Shown here: piece after piece, positions 45,120 to 57,900 of the stretch
Position numbering within the stretch: the first letter of the stretch is position 1
How the letters are laid out: the number at the start of each line of letters is the position of its first letter
Source: Cercis canadensis
Lineage: Eukaryota > Streptophyta > Magnoliopsida > Fabales > Fabaceae
DNA length: 64,000 nucleotides
Assembly (NCBI GenBank): GCA_003255065.1
Contig: QAOA01000371.1
Coordinates: 1 to 64,000 of the forward strand
Direction of reading: 5' to 3'
Made by a program: the position numbers and the translations under genes
The notes under the pieces: model-generated
Database searches by the model: none
Told to the model about the DNA's origin: nothing
The model's input: only the letters and a program-made list of their open reading frames with translations

Positions 45120-45556
45120 GGAGGTTTCTTAGATATTTTTAGTATTTATGTAGTATGTCATACTATATAGAAATAGCCAATAAATGAATGACATGTATAC
45201 AAGTTAACTATTTTTAAGTGGAGGTTTCTTAAATACTTTTCATATTTATGTAGTATGTCATACTACATGAGATTAGCCAATATGAGAATGACACGTATAC
45301 AAATTAATTATTTTTAAATTTATTTATGAAAATAAAATAAATTATATTTATATTTAATAAAATATAAAAATTACGTATGTTTGTCACATCAGTGTAGTAT
45401 GACATTCTCATGTAGTATCATAAAATCCCCATTTTTAAGTTTGTTTAAAAAATAAAATAAATTATATTTTATATCTAATAAAATATGGAAATTATATATG
45501 TTTACCACGTTAGTGTAGTATGCCATATATATTCATGTAGTATCATAGAATCCCCG
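45120..45556. mobile_element. Mutator-like MITE (outer element of a nested pair)
   Basis: Begins ggaggtttcttag and ends tcatagaatccccg, with imperfect terminal inverted repeats and the palindromic word gtagtatgtcatactac inside. It is flanked by the 9-bp direct repeat ATAAAATAT (45111-45119, 45557-45565), the duplication length typical of Mutator-like elements. A second copy of the same family sits inside it. No transposase. Confidence 0.78.
45220..45431. mobile_element. Mutator-like MITE nested in its own family member
   Basis: Begins ggaggtttcttaaatac and ends at tcataaaatcccc(a). Flanked by the 9-bp direct repeat TTTTTAAGT (45211-45219 and 45432-45440). Removing it restores a continuous outer element. 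Confidence 0.78.
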
Positions 45557-45565
45557 ATAAAATAT

Positions 45566-46885
45566 TTTGTACCATTTTTAAGAATAAAAAACTCCTCTGG
45601 TACATAATTTGAAACATAATTTAAGTTGATTGAAGCTGGTTTGATAGACTTTTTTTCCTTTACATGTTGTGACCTAACATATAGATAAACTTTTATTTTC
45701 TTCTCTTTACACTTACAGTTACAACTAGTGTGATTATAACTTTCACCTTATTCAACTCTCATTTTTGTTATATTATTATAGTATTTTATGTCAGAAATTT
45801 TTTTATGAATTATTAAATATTTCTAAATATAATTCATGTGTGACTAAATATAAATTTCATATTAGGTGTTTTGACTAAAAATTAATTTTTTTTAGTTTTA
45901 ATCAATAAAACATGTTATAATAATTATTAAATTATTTAGAAAGAAGTAAAATAAATTATATGTATTTAAATAATAAAAATAATTATATATATAATCTTCT
46001 AGATGTTGACTTTTTAAAAATTTAATAGAAAATTTACATTTTTTTTATATAATCCACTAAAAAAAATATGATAATATATTAAATATTAATATGTAGAACC
46101 CGTATTTTATATAAAAAAAAATTTGATCATAAAAAGTTTGATATATTCATATAATTTTTCATATGTGTATTTATTAGTTTCGTATTATGGATAGACTATA
46201 TATATGTTCGACTACTTTTTTAGTAAAATTCTTTTATATATATATATATATATTGATGATGATTAATTTATAGAGTACTTATATATGTCTATTTTACGTT
46301 TAAAATTTAAACTCTCACATGCGGTAATATCTAATTTTTGTGATCCATCAAAGTTTGGACTAAAATTCATATAAACTATTTTTTATTACTCCAATTTTCT
46401 TACATCCATCTCTCACCTTTTAAATATAAGTGTAAAAGTATCATTTCATTTCTCTAATTTGTACTAGATGTCAATATTAGCCTAGTTAGAATATTCTATC
46501 AATCATTCTAAAAATCAGTAGCCATCGCATTTCTAAAAAGCGGCTTCAATAGACAATAATTACTAACTCACTTTATGAAGAGATTTTGCTATGCTTTAAT
46601 TATAAGTTGGGGTGATACTGATAGTGGTTGATGGTAATTTTATCCAATGTTTTGATTTATATTGTGTTACACTGACAAAATTAATGTAATACAACACATA
46701 TTACATTATGTCAATTGTGCTCATGTAATATATAGTATGAATCTAAATCATGAATAAAAAAGTCAAATCAATCCAACCACTCTAATTTTGGGTAGCTTAC
46801 AAGTTACACAACTAACCTTGGTAAATAGATGAGCTAAGTTGTTCTTCAAAATGGTGCATAAATATCTCTCATACCAATTATTTAA
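45566..46885. other. AT-rich intergenic DNA
   Basis: Very AT-rich, with a (TA) run near 46,228-46,251. No gene seen. Confidence 0.5.
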
Positions 46886-47411
46886 AGAGTAAAATATATT
46901 TTTTATCCTTAAATTATTTCTCAAATATCACTTTAGTCATTGATTAATTTTTTTAGTAAAATATATTTTTCGTCCTTGAATTATTTCTCAAATATCACTT
47001 TAGTCCTAAATATATTTTTTGTGTCACTTTCATCATCGAATAATCACATTGCCCGTCAAATCAGTTCTCTGTAACTCCAAAATGATCACTTAAAGGACTG
47101 ATTTGGTCGGTAGAGTGATTATTTGAGGACTAAAGTAACACAAAAAATAAATCAATGACTAAAGTGATATTTAAGAAATAATTCAGGGACAAAAAATGTA
47201 TTTGACTCTTAATTTTTTGTGTCACTTTAATTCTCGAATAATCACATCACCCACTAAATCAATCATCTTTAACACAAAAAATGAGCACTTAAAGGACTGA
47301 TTTGGTGGGCACAATAATTATTTGAAGACTAAAACAACACCAAGAATAAATTAATAACTAAAGTGACATTTGAAAAATAATTTATGAATAAAAAATGTAT
47401 TTAACTCTTAT
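46886..47411. mobile_element. Foldback MITE with an extra right arm
   Basis: The left end 'agagtaaaatatattttttatcc' type sequence pairs with the right end '...gggacaaaaaatgtatttgactctt' near 47,170-47,211. A second, more diverged right arm follows to 47,411, ending 'aaaaatgtatttaactctta'. A related element lies at 60,955-61,190. No coding region. Confidence 0.65.
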
Positions 47412-50400
47412 TTAAATGAAGAAACCTAGCACTAAGACCTTCTAGAAAAATCAGCAATCTTTCTTCAGATTTTATTAAGGGGATGTAAAATGTTCCCTCA
47501 TTTATCTCCTCTGGTGGACAAGAATCTTAAGATCCCTATTTAAGTCTAAAAAGGCATTTTTTTTCCATTTTTCTCCTCTCCGTTGCACTCATGGTCTCAC
47601 TCATATTCTTCTTCGCTTCAATTGCAACCCTATCTCATTCACATTGTAGTTTAGTTATAAGTAGAGAAATAGGAAAGTCATAGTCATCTGGATTGTTGTT
47701 AAGATCGGTAAATGCTAAGAGAGTAAAATTGTTAACATGTTTTGTGTTAAAGATTACTTCCTTAAAATTTATTGGTCTTCCCCCTCATACCAAATTCATC
47801 TAAGAAGTAACTATATATGACGTTGAAAAGTATTAGCAAGTAACATTCATTGTTACAAGTTTCTCCAATTGGGAGGATGATAGCATTTCTAACCTTTTTG
47901 AGATGCATAATAGGCAAAGAACAGACACTATAGAGCTGAAGCTAGGATCTAACTCGTCAAGATTTATCATATGACTGTGAACAAAAGACATACATCTGAA
48001 CACTTCAGATAGAACTAAATAGGACAATTTCTTAACTAGTTTTATGTACAATTTCATGATGGATATGATGATAAGGTTAAAGTTTCATTAAAATATACTC
48101 TTTACTTTTGTCACTTTATATAATTTAAACCTTCATATCAAACTATGGGATGCCATTATAGCTTCTTGAAGCAAGAAATAACTTTACTTTTTATATGAAT
48201 CAAATAAACTCAAGTACTCCAGCTGCAAGGGNTTTTATGTACAATTTCATGATGGATGTGATGATAAGGTTAAAGTTTCATTAAAATATACTCTTTACTT
48301 TTGTCACTTTATATAATTTAAACCTTCATATCAAACTATGGGATGCCATTATAGCCTCTTGAAGCAAGAAATAACTTTACTTTTTATATGAATCAAATAA
48401 ACTCAAGTACTCCAGCTGCAAGGGGTAAGTGAAAGTGATAAATGATTTTCAGTGAAATAATGAAACAATAGGACTAGTATCAATTCATCTGATTGTATAT
48501 ATATAATCATATATAAGAAGCAATAATTTTAGGAAATTTGGTATTTTCACACCCTATTTTGTTAATGACACACGTTATTTAATATTTAAATATAATATAG
48601 ACTAAATTACCATCAATTAATATGAAAAGTTATTAACTTTGACTAAAAAAATTTATATTAAATGATGGTTTTTACAATTGACTAAAAACTTTATATATTA
48701 AATAAGAGTAAGTTACTCTATATTATATATAAACATTAAATAAGGTGTAGTATTAGTAAAATTAAATGTGAAAATAATGACTCCCTAATTTTATTAGTGA
48801 TGGATATGAGTGAGAAGTGTGTTGATTTTTTGGCAAAGTCACACGCATCAAATAAGAACTTCTAATAATCACATTGATGATATGGAGAGAAGAAATTATC
48901 TTTTATTCTAAAAGATTAATGCTCTAATTAATCTTCGATGCTACTAAATTAACTCTTGGTCAGCATAAACATTAGCAACATTTGCAAAGTCCAAACCTAA
49001 AGGGTCTACAAAATGTCACTAGTGGATGACCTCATTATAGATAAAGCTGCATTATTGACTAGTATTTGTCAATATGTGCAAACTAATTATTAAGCTATTA
49101 ATTATCCCCTAAAAAATTTATTAAGCTATTATAATTTCAAATAATAATACTAGCACATCAATGTGCAACTGTGTGGACAATGTGATTAGCCAGAAAAAAA
49201 AAATAATGAGGTCTTGTTAGTTTATTCGTAAATATTTATACATGAAATAATGAATGTCTCACCATTTCTCTTACACAAGTTTTACATTTTCACAAGTATA
49301 TAGTCTAAATTTGACCAAAAAAAAAAAGATTAACTGGGTAAGTCCTAGATGTTTCGCAGATCTTTTGACTGTATATTTGTGCAAGTGTAAAAATAGTGTG
49401 AAAAAAAAGTGAGATTGACACTGCTCTTTCACATGTGTGCAATTAATAGTGCAAAAATACGACTATAATTTCAATGATTTAATTTTCAACCACGTGTCAA
49501 TGTAAATGTATTTAAATTAGTTAAAATCTTTAACCTTCAATAAAATGCTTTTAGTTTCCATAAAAAAATAAAAATACTTTAGTTTCTTTAATAATGTGGC
49601 ATTTTTCTACTTTATAATAATAATAATAATAATATATAAAATTTCACACTACATTACGAATATAAAAGTTTGTGGGCTCCAGTCTTAATCGACCCATTAA
49701 CAGTGAATCAAACTTAAGCTCTAATTTCTAACTTCAAAGATTAATGATATATATTCCAAAAAAAAAAAATAATGATATATACTATCTTTCGCCATAGTAT
49801 TCAACAAATTATGTTGTGTGGCATAATATGAATTACTTTTTTGGTATTTTTGACTGCAATTTTGAGTTCAAACACAAAACCCATAAATCTTGAGAGCAGC
49901 ATCAATATCACTCGACTACAAATCTTTTTGTGGCATAATATGAATTCAAATCATCAAACTTTTTTTTTTTGTGTCAAACCCAAAATTTAATTGTNGTCAA
50001 ACCCAAATTTAATTGTATTGTAATTTGTATATGTACAAATTTATCATTTCTAAATTTCAAAAATTTTGGGATTTGTACGGATCAATAAACTGTTTAATAG
50101 TTGTCTTTCCCTTAGATTGCTTACTGCGGGGAGCAAAGATTCCATTAGCCAGTTGATGGACAAAGAATCCCTACTAATTTGCCTGATTTTGAGTGCTTTA
50201 GTGAACACTTTTAGATTTAGAGTACCGGTTAGAATTATTTTGCCTCCCACCAAAACAAGCAAATCCTAGGAATATGAATAAATCTCCTTCAAAGCTGTTT
50301 ACCTCTGACCAAGCAAACCTTTTGTTTTTCTTTTACTTTTAGTATACATAATGAGTAAAATATGAGAATATTGAAAAGGCTTTGCCTCTTTGCCCATTGC

Positions 50401-51321
50401 CCTCAATTTTATATATGTAAAATTCAAGTTATCTCTCACTCAAAGGACAAATACAGCCATGTTTTACTAAAGAAGAAGACATTATGAGAATGTGATTTTC
50501 AATTTTACATGATTAATTAAGTTAATTTTAGTCTTAAAATGCACAGATTATGACCTTATTTTTATCAAAACAAATAGATATGACGAATTAATATTATTTC
50601 TTTATTTACTTTTTGGTTAAGTACTCTCAACATTATTCTTTGTTTTGAATCATGCAGGAAAATATATAATTACTTGTTATAAAAGCAATTCCCACAAGAA
50701 CAAAAGTTTTATAGAACATCAAAACACATATCTTTATCTCTTACTTTAGATAGCGGCTAAAGGGGATGAACCTTATATTTGAAGCTTAATAAGCATTTCA
50801 TAAGAAGGAAAATGATGAATTGAATAGCAAAAGGAAAAATGTAATCAAAGAGTTTTGTGTGTGGAAATGTTGCTACAGAGGCTTTCATGAACAAATCACT
50901 CATTCCCAAAAGTTGAAAACTAAAGTCATTGGCTGTTGCCTATTGCAAAAGAAAAAACACTATAGGTGTGGCAATGATATGTATGATTGCAGACCATTAG
51001 TACTGAACCAATACAAAACCAATAAACCTAACAAAGAATCATTTGGTTTACTTTGGTTTTATAAACTGATTAAGCAAAGTTCAGTTTTGCAAATTAGAGA
51101 GGTGCCGCTGTTGTTTCGTTTCGTGAAAGTGGTGAAACCGATTGTTTGTGAATCCGAATATCAAATTATAAAATTTCTCCCATATCCCATAAATACACAA
51201 TATCTGCCTATACAAATATTTTACATATAGTTTCTCACACAAATATGAATCTAAGTATGAGATAAAAACTCTTTCATAAAGTTCATATGAATGCAATAAC
51301 TTGACAAAACTCGTGATATAT
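47412..51321. other. Intergenic DNA with two assembly junctions
   Basis: The segment 48040-48231 is repeated at 48233-48424 around an N at 48232, with about two substitutions. A short 22-bp overlap surrounds the N at 49995. An open frame at 50820-51230 starts only with TTG and matches nothing I know. No supported gene. Confidence 0.5.
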
Positions 51322-51711
51322 GGAGGTTTTTTAGATATTTTTGATATTTATGTAGTATGTCATATCACATGAGAATAATCAATGTGAAAATGACATGTAT
51401 ATAAGTCAAATGTTTTCAAGTTTGTCTGAGAAAATAAGATAAATTATATTTTATATCCAATAAAATATAAAAAATTAAGTATGTTTGCCACATTAGTATA
51501 GTAGGTATACTCATATGATATCACAGAANTAGTATGTCATATCACATGAAAATAGTCAATGTGTAAATGACATGTATATAAGTCAAATGTTTTCAAGTGT
51601 GTCTAAGAAAATAAGATAAATTATATTTTATATCCAATAAAATATAAAAAATTAAGTATGTTTGCCACATTAGTATAGTAGGTATACTCATATGATATCA
51701 CAGAATCTCAA
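51322..51711. mobile_element. Mutator-like MITE, copy 3, with internal assembly duplication
   Basis: Begins ggaggttttttagat and shares the 'tagtatgtcatat' and 'taaaatataaaaaattaagtatgtttgccac' type wording with the elements at 45120 (split here for brevity). The flanking 9-mers are gtgatatat and atgatatat, one mismatch. The segment 51351-51529 recurs at 51531-51709 around the N at 51530 with about five differences, consistent with two alleles. Confidence 0.7.
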
Positions 51712-54068
51712 ATGATATATATCATGTGAAATATGCTTTGCATCCATAGTATTCTTGATTTCCTTGTTTATGCTGAATAGGTGAGAAATTACACAAATTT
51801 GTAAACAACTTGTATGATTACTCCACGAAGATGGAGAACCAAATAATATATGATTTAATTTTAACTTGAACTAGCCAGTATGAACGAAATGGGATGCCAA
51901 CAAAGCTAAATAGTTCATAAGCAGTGGCAGCTCTGAAAGTTTTTGTTGATGGGAGCACTAAATATGCATACAATAAATAAACATTTAAATTTTTTGTTTT
52001 AATATGTCGATAGGGAATTATTTTTTTACATAAACTCTTTGAATTGTATTCTTAGTTAACTAACTATATAACATATTTACAGAATTGACATAAGTATACA
52101 CAATGCAATTAATTTAAGGATCTACTAAAAAAATTAAAATCTCAAGTTCAAGTCTCCCATTTCCCCAGATAAATAAATAAAAAATTAGCGTTATGTATCA
52201 AATTAAAAAAAAAAAAAAACATATTTACATAATTGTATTTTTTTTTAATTATGCAAATAATATTGCCAAGAAAGGCTGAATCACAAAGAATGAAATTCTC
52301 TATTAAAATAATTTTCATTGGGTAATGTTATTTTCACACCATTGAACATCTCTTGTTCACATACACAATTGACACAATTTATCTAGCTAGGCCCACTAAT
52401 TATTATTTTTAAATAAAACTCTTTTTTTTGCTAATTATACACATGTGCAAAATAATATACAAAAATTGTGTAATCAACATTAACTCATAAATTTTTGTTT
52501 GGTATTTTAGCTATAATTATTGATTTGAACACAACTTATAAGTTTAAAAAGAACAACCTCACATATATCATTGGCTACAAGCCATTTGGTCATAACTCAT
52601 AATCTTTATTTCATTGAATATTAACATATCTTTTGATTTTAATAGTCAACGAAATGTTGTTCTGAGGCAAATCTTAATATATTATGGGGTTATACAATAT
52701 CATTAATGGACATTTTTTGTGTTAGTTGGCCAACTGCCCCTACTCTCTTCAACGTGAAACCTCCGCTAATGCTATGAATCACAAGCCTTATAAACGAGCT
52801 TAATTAGCTCAGTCACCTTAGGGCATCTTACTACAGTCTACAGACCCCTTGATGGAGAACTTGGACAATGGGAGAAGGTTCATCAACTCTTTACCAGCTT
52901 CAAAGATTCAAAGATCAGGACCCTTTTATGAAGCAACTCTCGAGAGAAAAACTTTCAGTTACACAAATCTAATAGTTATAATTTTACCTGCCATTTTGAT
53001 GGCTTCATTTGAGATTTATAGAAAAGAATTTAAGTAGAATAACTTGATACAAATTAAATTATTTATGTTAAAACACACAGTTAGAGCTCTGCAAGAGTGG
53101 TATAAATACCACGAATCCTCTTCTTTTTTTGGAGTAACATCACTCATTTTGTACTATTTCCTTTCAAGCATTTAATCAAATCCTTTTTGTGGTCAATGAT
53201 TTCATCATTCTTTTTTGTCCTTGCAATGATTTCATATATTATAATCTGCACATATATCTCTGGGATTAGCACTAATTGAAAAGTACCCATTTAATGATGA
53301 TTTTAGAAAAGGTAAGAAATGCTAACAGCATTCCATTAAATATTACACTATATATCTCATCATAAGGTTTAATTTTAAGCCATCAAAATTTTTAGTTGAG
53401 TTTTGTATAATTTTAATTAGTGAATTTAGTTTAAAACCACAGGTTGTTATATGTTCAAACACCGTTTATCTGAGACAAAATGGAAACCTATCGTGCAACT
53501 GTGGCTTGATGATCCCATTGTGGAAGTAAAGTTAGTCCTATCAGACAGTCAAGGGTAAAGAGGTCATTTCATAAAAGGTGCTGTCAATCAATACAAAAGA
53601 GAGAAGCAACAAAATCATGTTATTCCCTTATTTTTTTTACCCATTAGCTTTATCCTGTCTCCATCAATCATCTCTCACTCTCACTGTCAACCTCTTTCCA
53701 TTTCCACAAAAGCCCTAAAAAAGCCAAAACACGGCTTCCTTCTTACTCAATTATACCCCTCCCTCTCGCCTCTCTCTCTGCTTGAGACTGGGCTAGGTCA
53801 TCTAGGAACTCAGTTGCTTCCCTTTTTCCGGAAAAAAACCTGCCAGTCCCTAAAAATGTTTTCAGAAAAACAGGGTTAACAAAAGCACCTAACATCATAA
53901 TCCCTTTCAAGTATTCTAGGATTTATCAAAAACCAAAGGAATTGAAGTAACCCTCATAGGAAAAGAAAAGAAAAAGAGCCTATGCCCCTCTTCTCACTGT
54001 TCTTTTACCCTCCCCTCTCCTGTAACAGTTTTTCAACCATCTTTTTTTCTTCTTCTTCTTCTTCTTCT

Positions 54069-54107
<39 letters not shown>

Positions 54108-54327
54108 GAAGCATAGTTGAATCCCTGCTGAAATCTGATCAAACCCATCTTCTGGGTCTTCCATTGCTTCCGCTTCTCCTTAGCTTTACCCTTAACACTC
54201 AGCTCTTCAATTTCCAAAAAGCTCAAAAATTTGAAAATCCCACAAGGCAAGGAAACTAGAGATCTTCTTATCTTCACAAACAGTACTCAAAGACCAAAGA
54301 TCAAATCCAGATCAGAACACAGTTACC
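51712..54327. other. Intergenic DNA and probable promoter of the ALOG gene
   Basis: A 61-codon frame at 52852-53037 starts with ATG (MENLDNGRRFINSLP) and has one hydrophobic stretch near its end. I do not recognise it and doubt it. A small inverted repeat GTGGTATAAATACCAC lies at 53097-53112. From about 53,640 the sequence becomes pyrimidine-rich, as in plant leaders. Confidence 0.45.
54047..54104. repeat. Pyrimidine microsatellite, (CTT)n then (CT)n
   Basis: A run of ctt units followed by a long uninterrupted ct run, about 220 bp before the ALOG start codon, in the probable 5' leader. Confidence 0.9.
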
Positions 54328-54966
54328 ATGGATTCCCTTCAAGAATTTGACTCCTCACCAAACAATAACAACACAAGCATCATCAACCCCATGAACACAA
54401 ACCCATCCAATTTCACTTCCATGTCTTCTTCAGCATCACAATCTTCATCATCATCCTCACCACCACAACCACAACCACCACCACCATCATCATCATCTTC
54501 TCCCACCCTTAGTCGCTACGAGAACCAGAAGCGCCGTGACTGGAACACCTTTGGCCAGTACCTTAGGAACCACCGTCCCCCACTTTCCCTCTCTCGCTGC
54601 AGCGGTGCCCATGTGCTTGAATTCCTCAGGTACCTTGACCAGTTCGGGAAAACCAAGGTTCACACTCAGCTATGTCCCTTCTTTGGGCACCCAAACCCAC
54701 CTGCACCCTGCCCTTGCCCTCTTCGCCAAGCATGGGGTAGCCTAGACGCCCTCATCGGTCGTCTCCGTGCCGCCTTCGAAGAAAACGGTGGAAAACCAGA
54801 ACAAAACCCTTTTGGTGCTCGAGCTGTGAGACTCTACCTTCGTGAGGTGCGTGATTCTCAAGCCAAAGCCAGAGGGATCAGCTACGAGAAGAAGAAGAGA
54901 AAGCGCCCACCACACCCGCCGCCTCCGCCACCTGCATTGCCTTTGCCACCATCAACAAGTCAGTAA
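54328..54966 (+). CDS. ALOG-domain transcription factor, LSH family
   Basis: A single-exon protein of 212 aa. Residues 1-58 are low-complexity N, S and P runs. The ALOG DNA-binding domain spans about 59-187 ([76 protein letters not shown]). It includes the zinc-ribbon insertion with H, C and C-x-C ligands ([21 protein letters not shown]). A nuclear localisation signal KKKRKR follows at about 188-193 and the C-terminus is proline-rich. Family members (Arabidopsis LSH1-10, tomato TMF, rice G1 and TAW1) act in the nucleus on organ boundaries and meristem maturation. The tail and N-terminus are closest in style to the LSH3/LSH4 group, but that assignment is tentative. The ATG at 54328 has a good context (ttaccATGg). 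Confidence 0.95.
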   Translation: MDSLQEFDSSPNNNNTSIINPMNTNPSNFTSMSSSASQSSSSSSPPQPQPPPPSSSSSPTLSRYENQKRRDWNTFGQYLRNHRPPLSLSRCSGAHVLEFLRYLDQFGKTKVHTQLCPFFGHPNPPAPCPCPLRQAWGSLDALIGRLRAAFEENGGKPEQNPFGARAVRLYLREVRDSQAKARGISYEKKKRKRPPHPPPPPPALPLPPSTSQ

Positions 54967-57900
54967 GATAACACCAAAAATAAATTTCTCTTCTATATAT
55001 AAGCCCTTCTTTGGTGGCTTATATCATTGCATATCTGATATGATCTAACAGGCTTTTAAATTGCAGCCGCAACTCATAATATTGCAGTTGCAGTGGCTTC
55101 CGCCATTGTAGTATTCTAACTGTCACTGCAATTTAAATCCTGGATAGGAATGATATCAGTGTTTTTTTTAAAAAAAAAAAATTCCTAATTTCTTCTTTGT
55201 ATACCTTATATATATATATAGTAATATTTGGTTATGCAGAAGTTGTGCTTAATTTGAAATGGGAGACACACTCTGAAATTATGTGATCAATTCTAAGATA
55301 GAGAATAGAAACAGTAGCTATCAGTACTGTTGGTAGAAGTAGCAGTGGTGGTGGTAGTAGTCTGGTAGAGTAATTTAAGAATAGTGGTAGAAGTTGCAGT
55401 AAAAGGTTCTGTGTAGCAGGTATGGGTGTGTGTGAGTGAGTGACCTATCGTCCAATTTGTAATAAATATGTATGTACTTGAAGCTTGGCATTTATGATGC
55501 GTAATAGATTTTGCAGATCATGTTCAATGTCCTCTTTTGAGATGGCATAATGCAGTTCCTTATTGTTTCTTTCTTTTAATTATTTAGAGCATTTGGCAAA
55601 TATTTCAGCCACAAAAAGAAAATAAAAATCTGGGGATAGCAACTTTGTGAAGATCTGTGTCAGACTTGTCTAGCAGCATTATAATTATTTTCCTTTTCTT
55701 TCTGTTTTTTTTTTGGATATTGCATATATGAGTGGTGAAATGGTGATGATCTTTGTCTTTAATTTTCTTCTTTTTTAGCTAGGTCCTGTTATGGTCAACA
55801 ATTTCATGTTGTTTTTCAAATGAATATAGATGATGCAGTGGGACTGGGACTAAACAGTGCTCCAAATTGTCATGCAATTGGTAGCGTCTAAGCTACTAGC
55901 TTGAACCTCGGAGTCTGTGCACCAAAAAAATCCCACTCTCTTGACTCACTTCAGTGGAAGAGAAGAAACTGCACTATGGAGGCATTTAAGATCCCTAGCA
56001 GATACTGCTGTGTTTCTTTTGGTCAAAAACTGTAGATTCCTTTTATCAATAAACTAGCCCCCTTTATATTATTTCACACTACACAATTGACATTTGACAT
56101 TTGACATTTAACAATATTTAAATTTGATTTTAATCTATTAAAAATCATACATGGTCAACTGAAAATTACATCTAACACCTTTAATAAGTGAGATAATGTG
56201 CATTTTTTAGTCTGCAATTAGTATTAATTCTCGAAACAGTGACAGACATTGCTCTAACAGTCTTATAAACATTTGAGTAATATTACTTACATATTAATTA
56301 TCTTTATATGACTATTTCATATTTTTATAATTGTCTTTGAAAACTGTAGATATAAGCTTATCAGATGTAATGAAGAGAAGCATATAAGAGGAGTGAAAAC
56401 AGTAATTTAATACATATCTAGATATTTACAATTAACTAATTGTTTTCCCTTCCGTGGGAATCTAACTATTCTTTTGGGGTAGATATAAACTTTTATGTGA
56501 GTGAAGTGCTTAAGCCCTAACAAACAAAGACAGATATTGAAGATTAGACCTACTCATGCTGTTATCACATTTCGGTTAATTCACAGAAAATATGAGGTAT
56601 TCATGACTCATGAGACATATCATAAGGAGCAAAAAAATTACATTGGAACTAGGGCAATCCTTACTTTGGTTCATCATTTGAAAGCCTGCATTTTTTCTGT
56701 GTCAATTCTGGATCTCCAACTCTAAATGGGATTCACTAAGGTAATCTTATCTTAATCGAAAATTAGAGTGATTAATTAATAATATTACTTACGCAATGCT
56801 TACACATAAAGTATAAGATTTAAGAGATAGGTTTAATTAAATTTATATGTATACAGTGTAATTTGGTGTGAAGATAATTAGTGCATAAATAGCATTATTC
56901 TTAAGTAAAATTATTTTGTATAAATGTCAGTGTAAAAACGTTACTCATAATTGGTAGTGAGGATATGCTTGATTATCTTAAATATCAAGAGCCTTGAGAT
57001 CCATTGTCTATGAAGAATTTAATTGGGATTTGTAACTAGCACTAATTGCTGGCCATACATATAGGATGCCCTACGTGTGTCTTGATGTTTTTCCATGTTT
57101 GATTAAAGAAAGTTAGGAGAAGAAAGATTAAAGCAATGTCTTTATAGTGGCATCAGATAAATCTATAATTGTTTTCTTCAAGTGGGTTTCACTGTGGCAT
57201 ATAAAAAATAAGTAGGCACCATTTTTTATCAAGTTTTGACTAAGTCATGTTATCGTGTATATCAGTATATGTATTTATGATGGGGGCTTGTTTCTCCTTG
57301 GAAGTTGGTTGCTGTAATAATGAGGGTTTAATTGATCTAGTTTAGCTAATTTCTGTGTAATTTTGAGTCATGAATTTATATGGTGATATTTGAACCAAAC
57401 GATTTGTGATTGAATTATATTGAGATTATTTTCAGTATTTTTAAATTTTGTGTTCGAATTTAAAATCATAGTCAAAGTACTAAATAAAAAAAAAAATGGT
57501 GGGCCAACGACATCTGTTTATATAATTGTCAATTTTGGCGGCTAATTAAACATTATTAGTTCTACCATGCCAAGAAGGGGAAAAAAAATACCATTGATTC
57601 TATCCTTTGTATAAATTGATTTCAATGGTGCTATTTTGTGATTGTACAATTACGTGTCAATGACTTGAATAAACGATCATTGATCTGCCCTCTGAGTTTG
57701 AATTGGGGGTTGGCATTAAATTAAGAAACTAACTTGTGCATAGGAGAATTTCAGCACAAAAAAAGAATAAAAAGAGGGAAAAAAATTCCATAGGAGAGTT
57801 GGGATGAACTTCACAAGACCCATTCATAAAGGTGTTAATATAATAACCAATCACTTTTTGTCATATCAAAACAATTGTACATAACTCTACACAACATGCA

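Noticed and set aside
50820-51230. A 136-codon open frame
   Set aside because: It starts with TTG, lies in AT-rich DNA and shows no domain; the first in-frame ATG leaves a short remnant.
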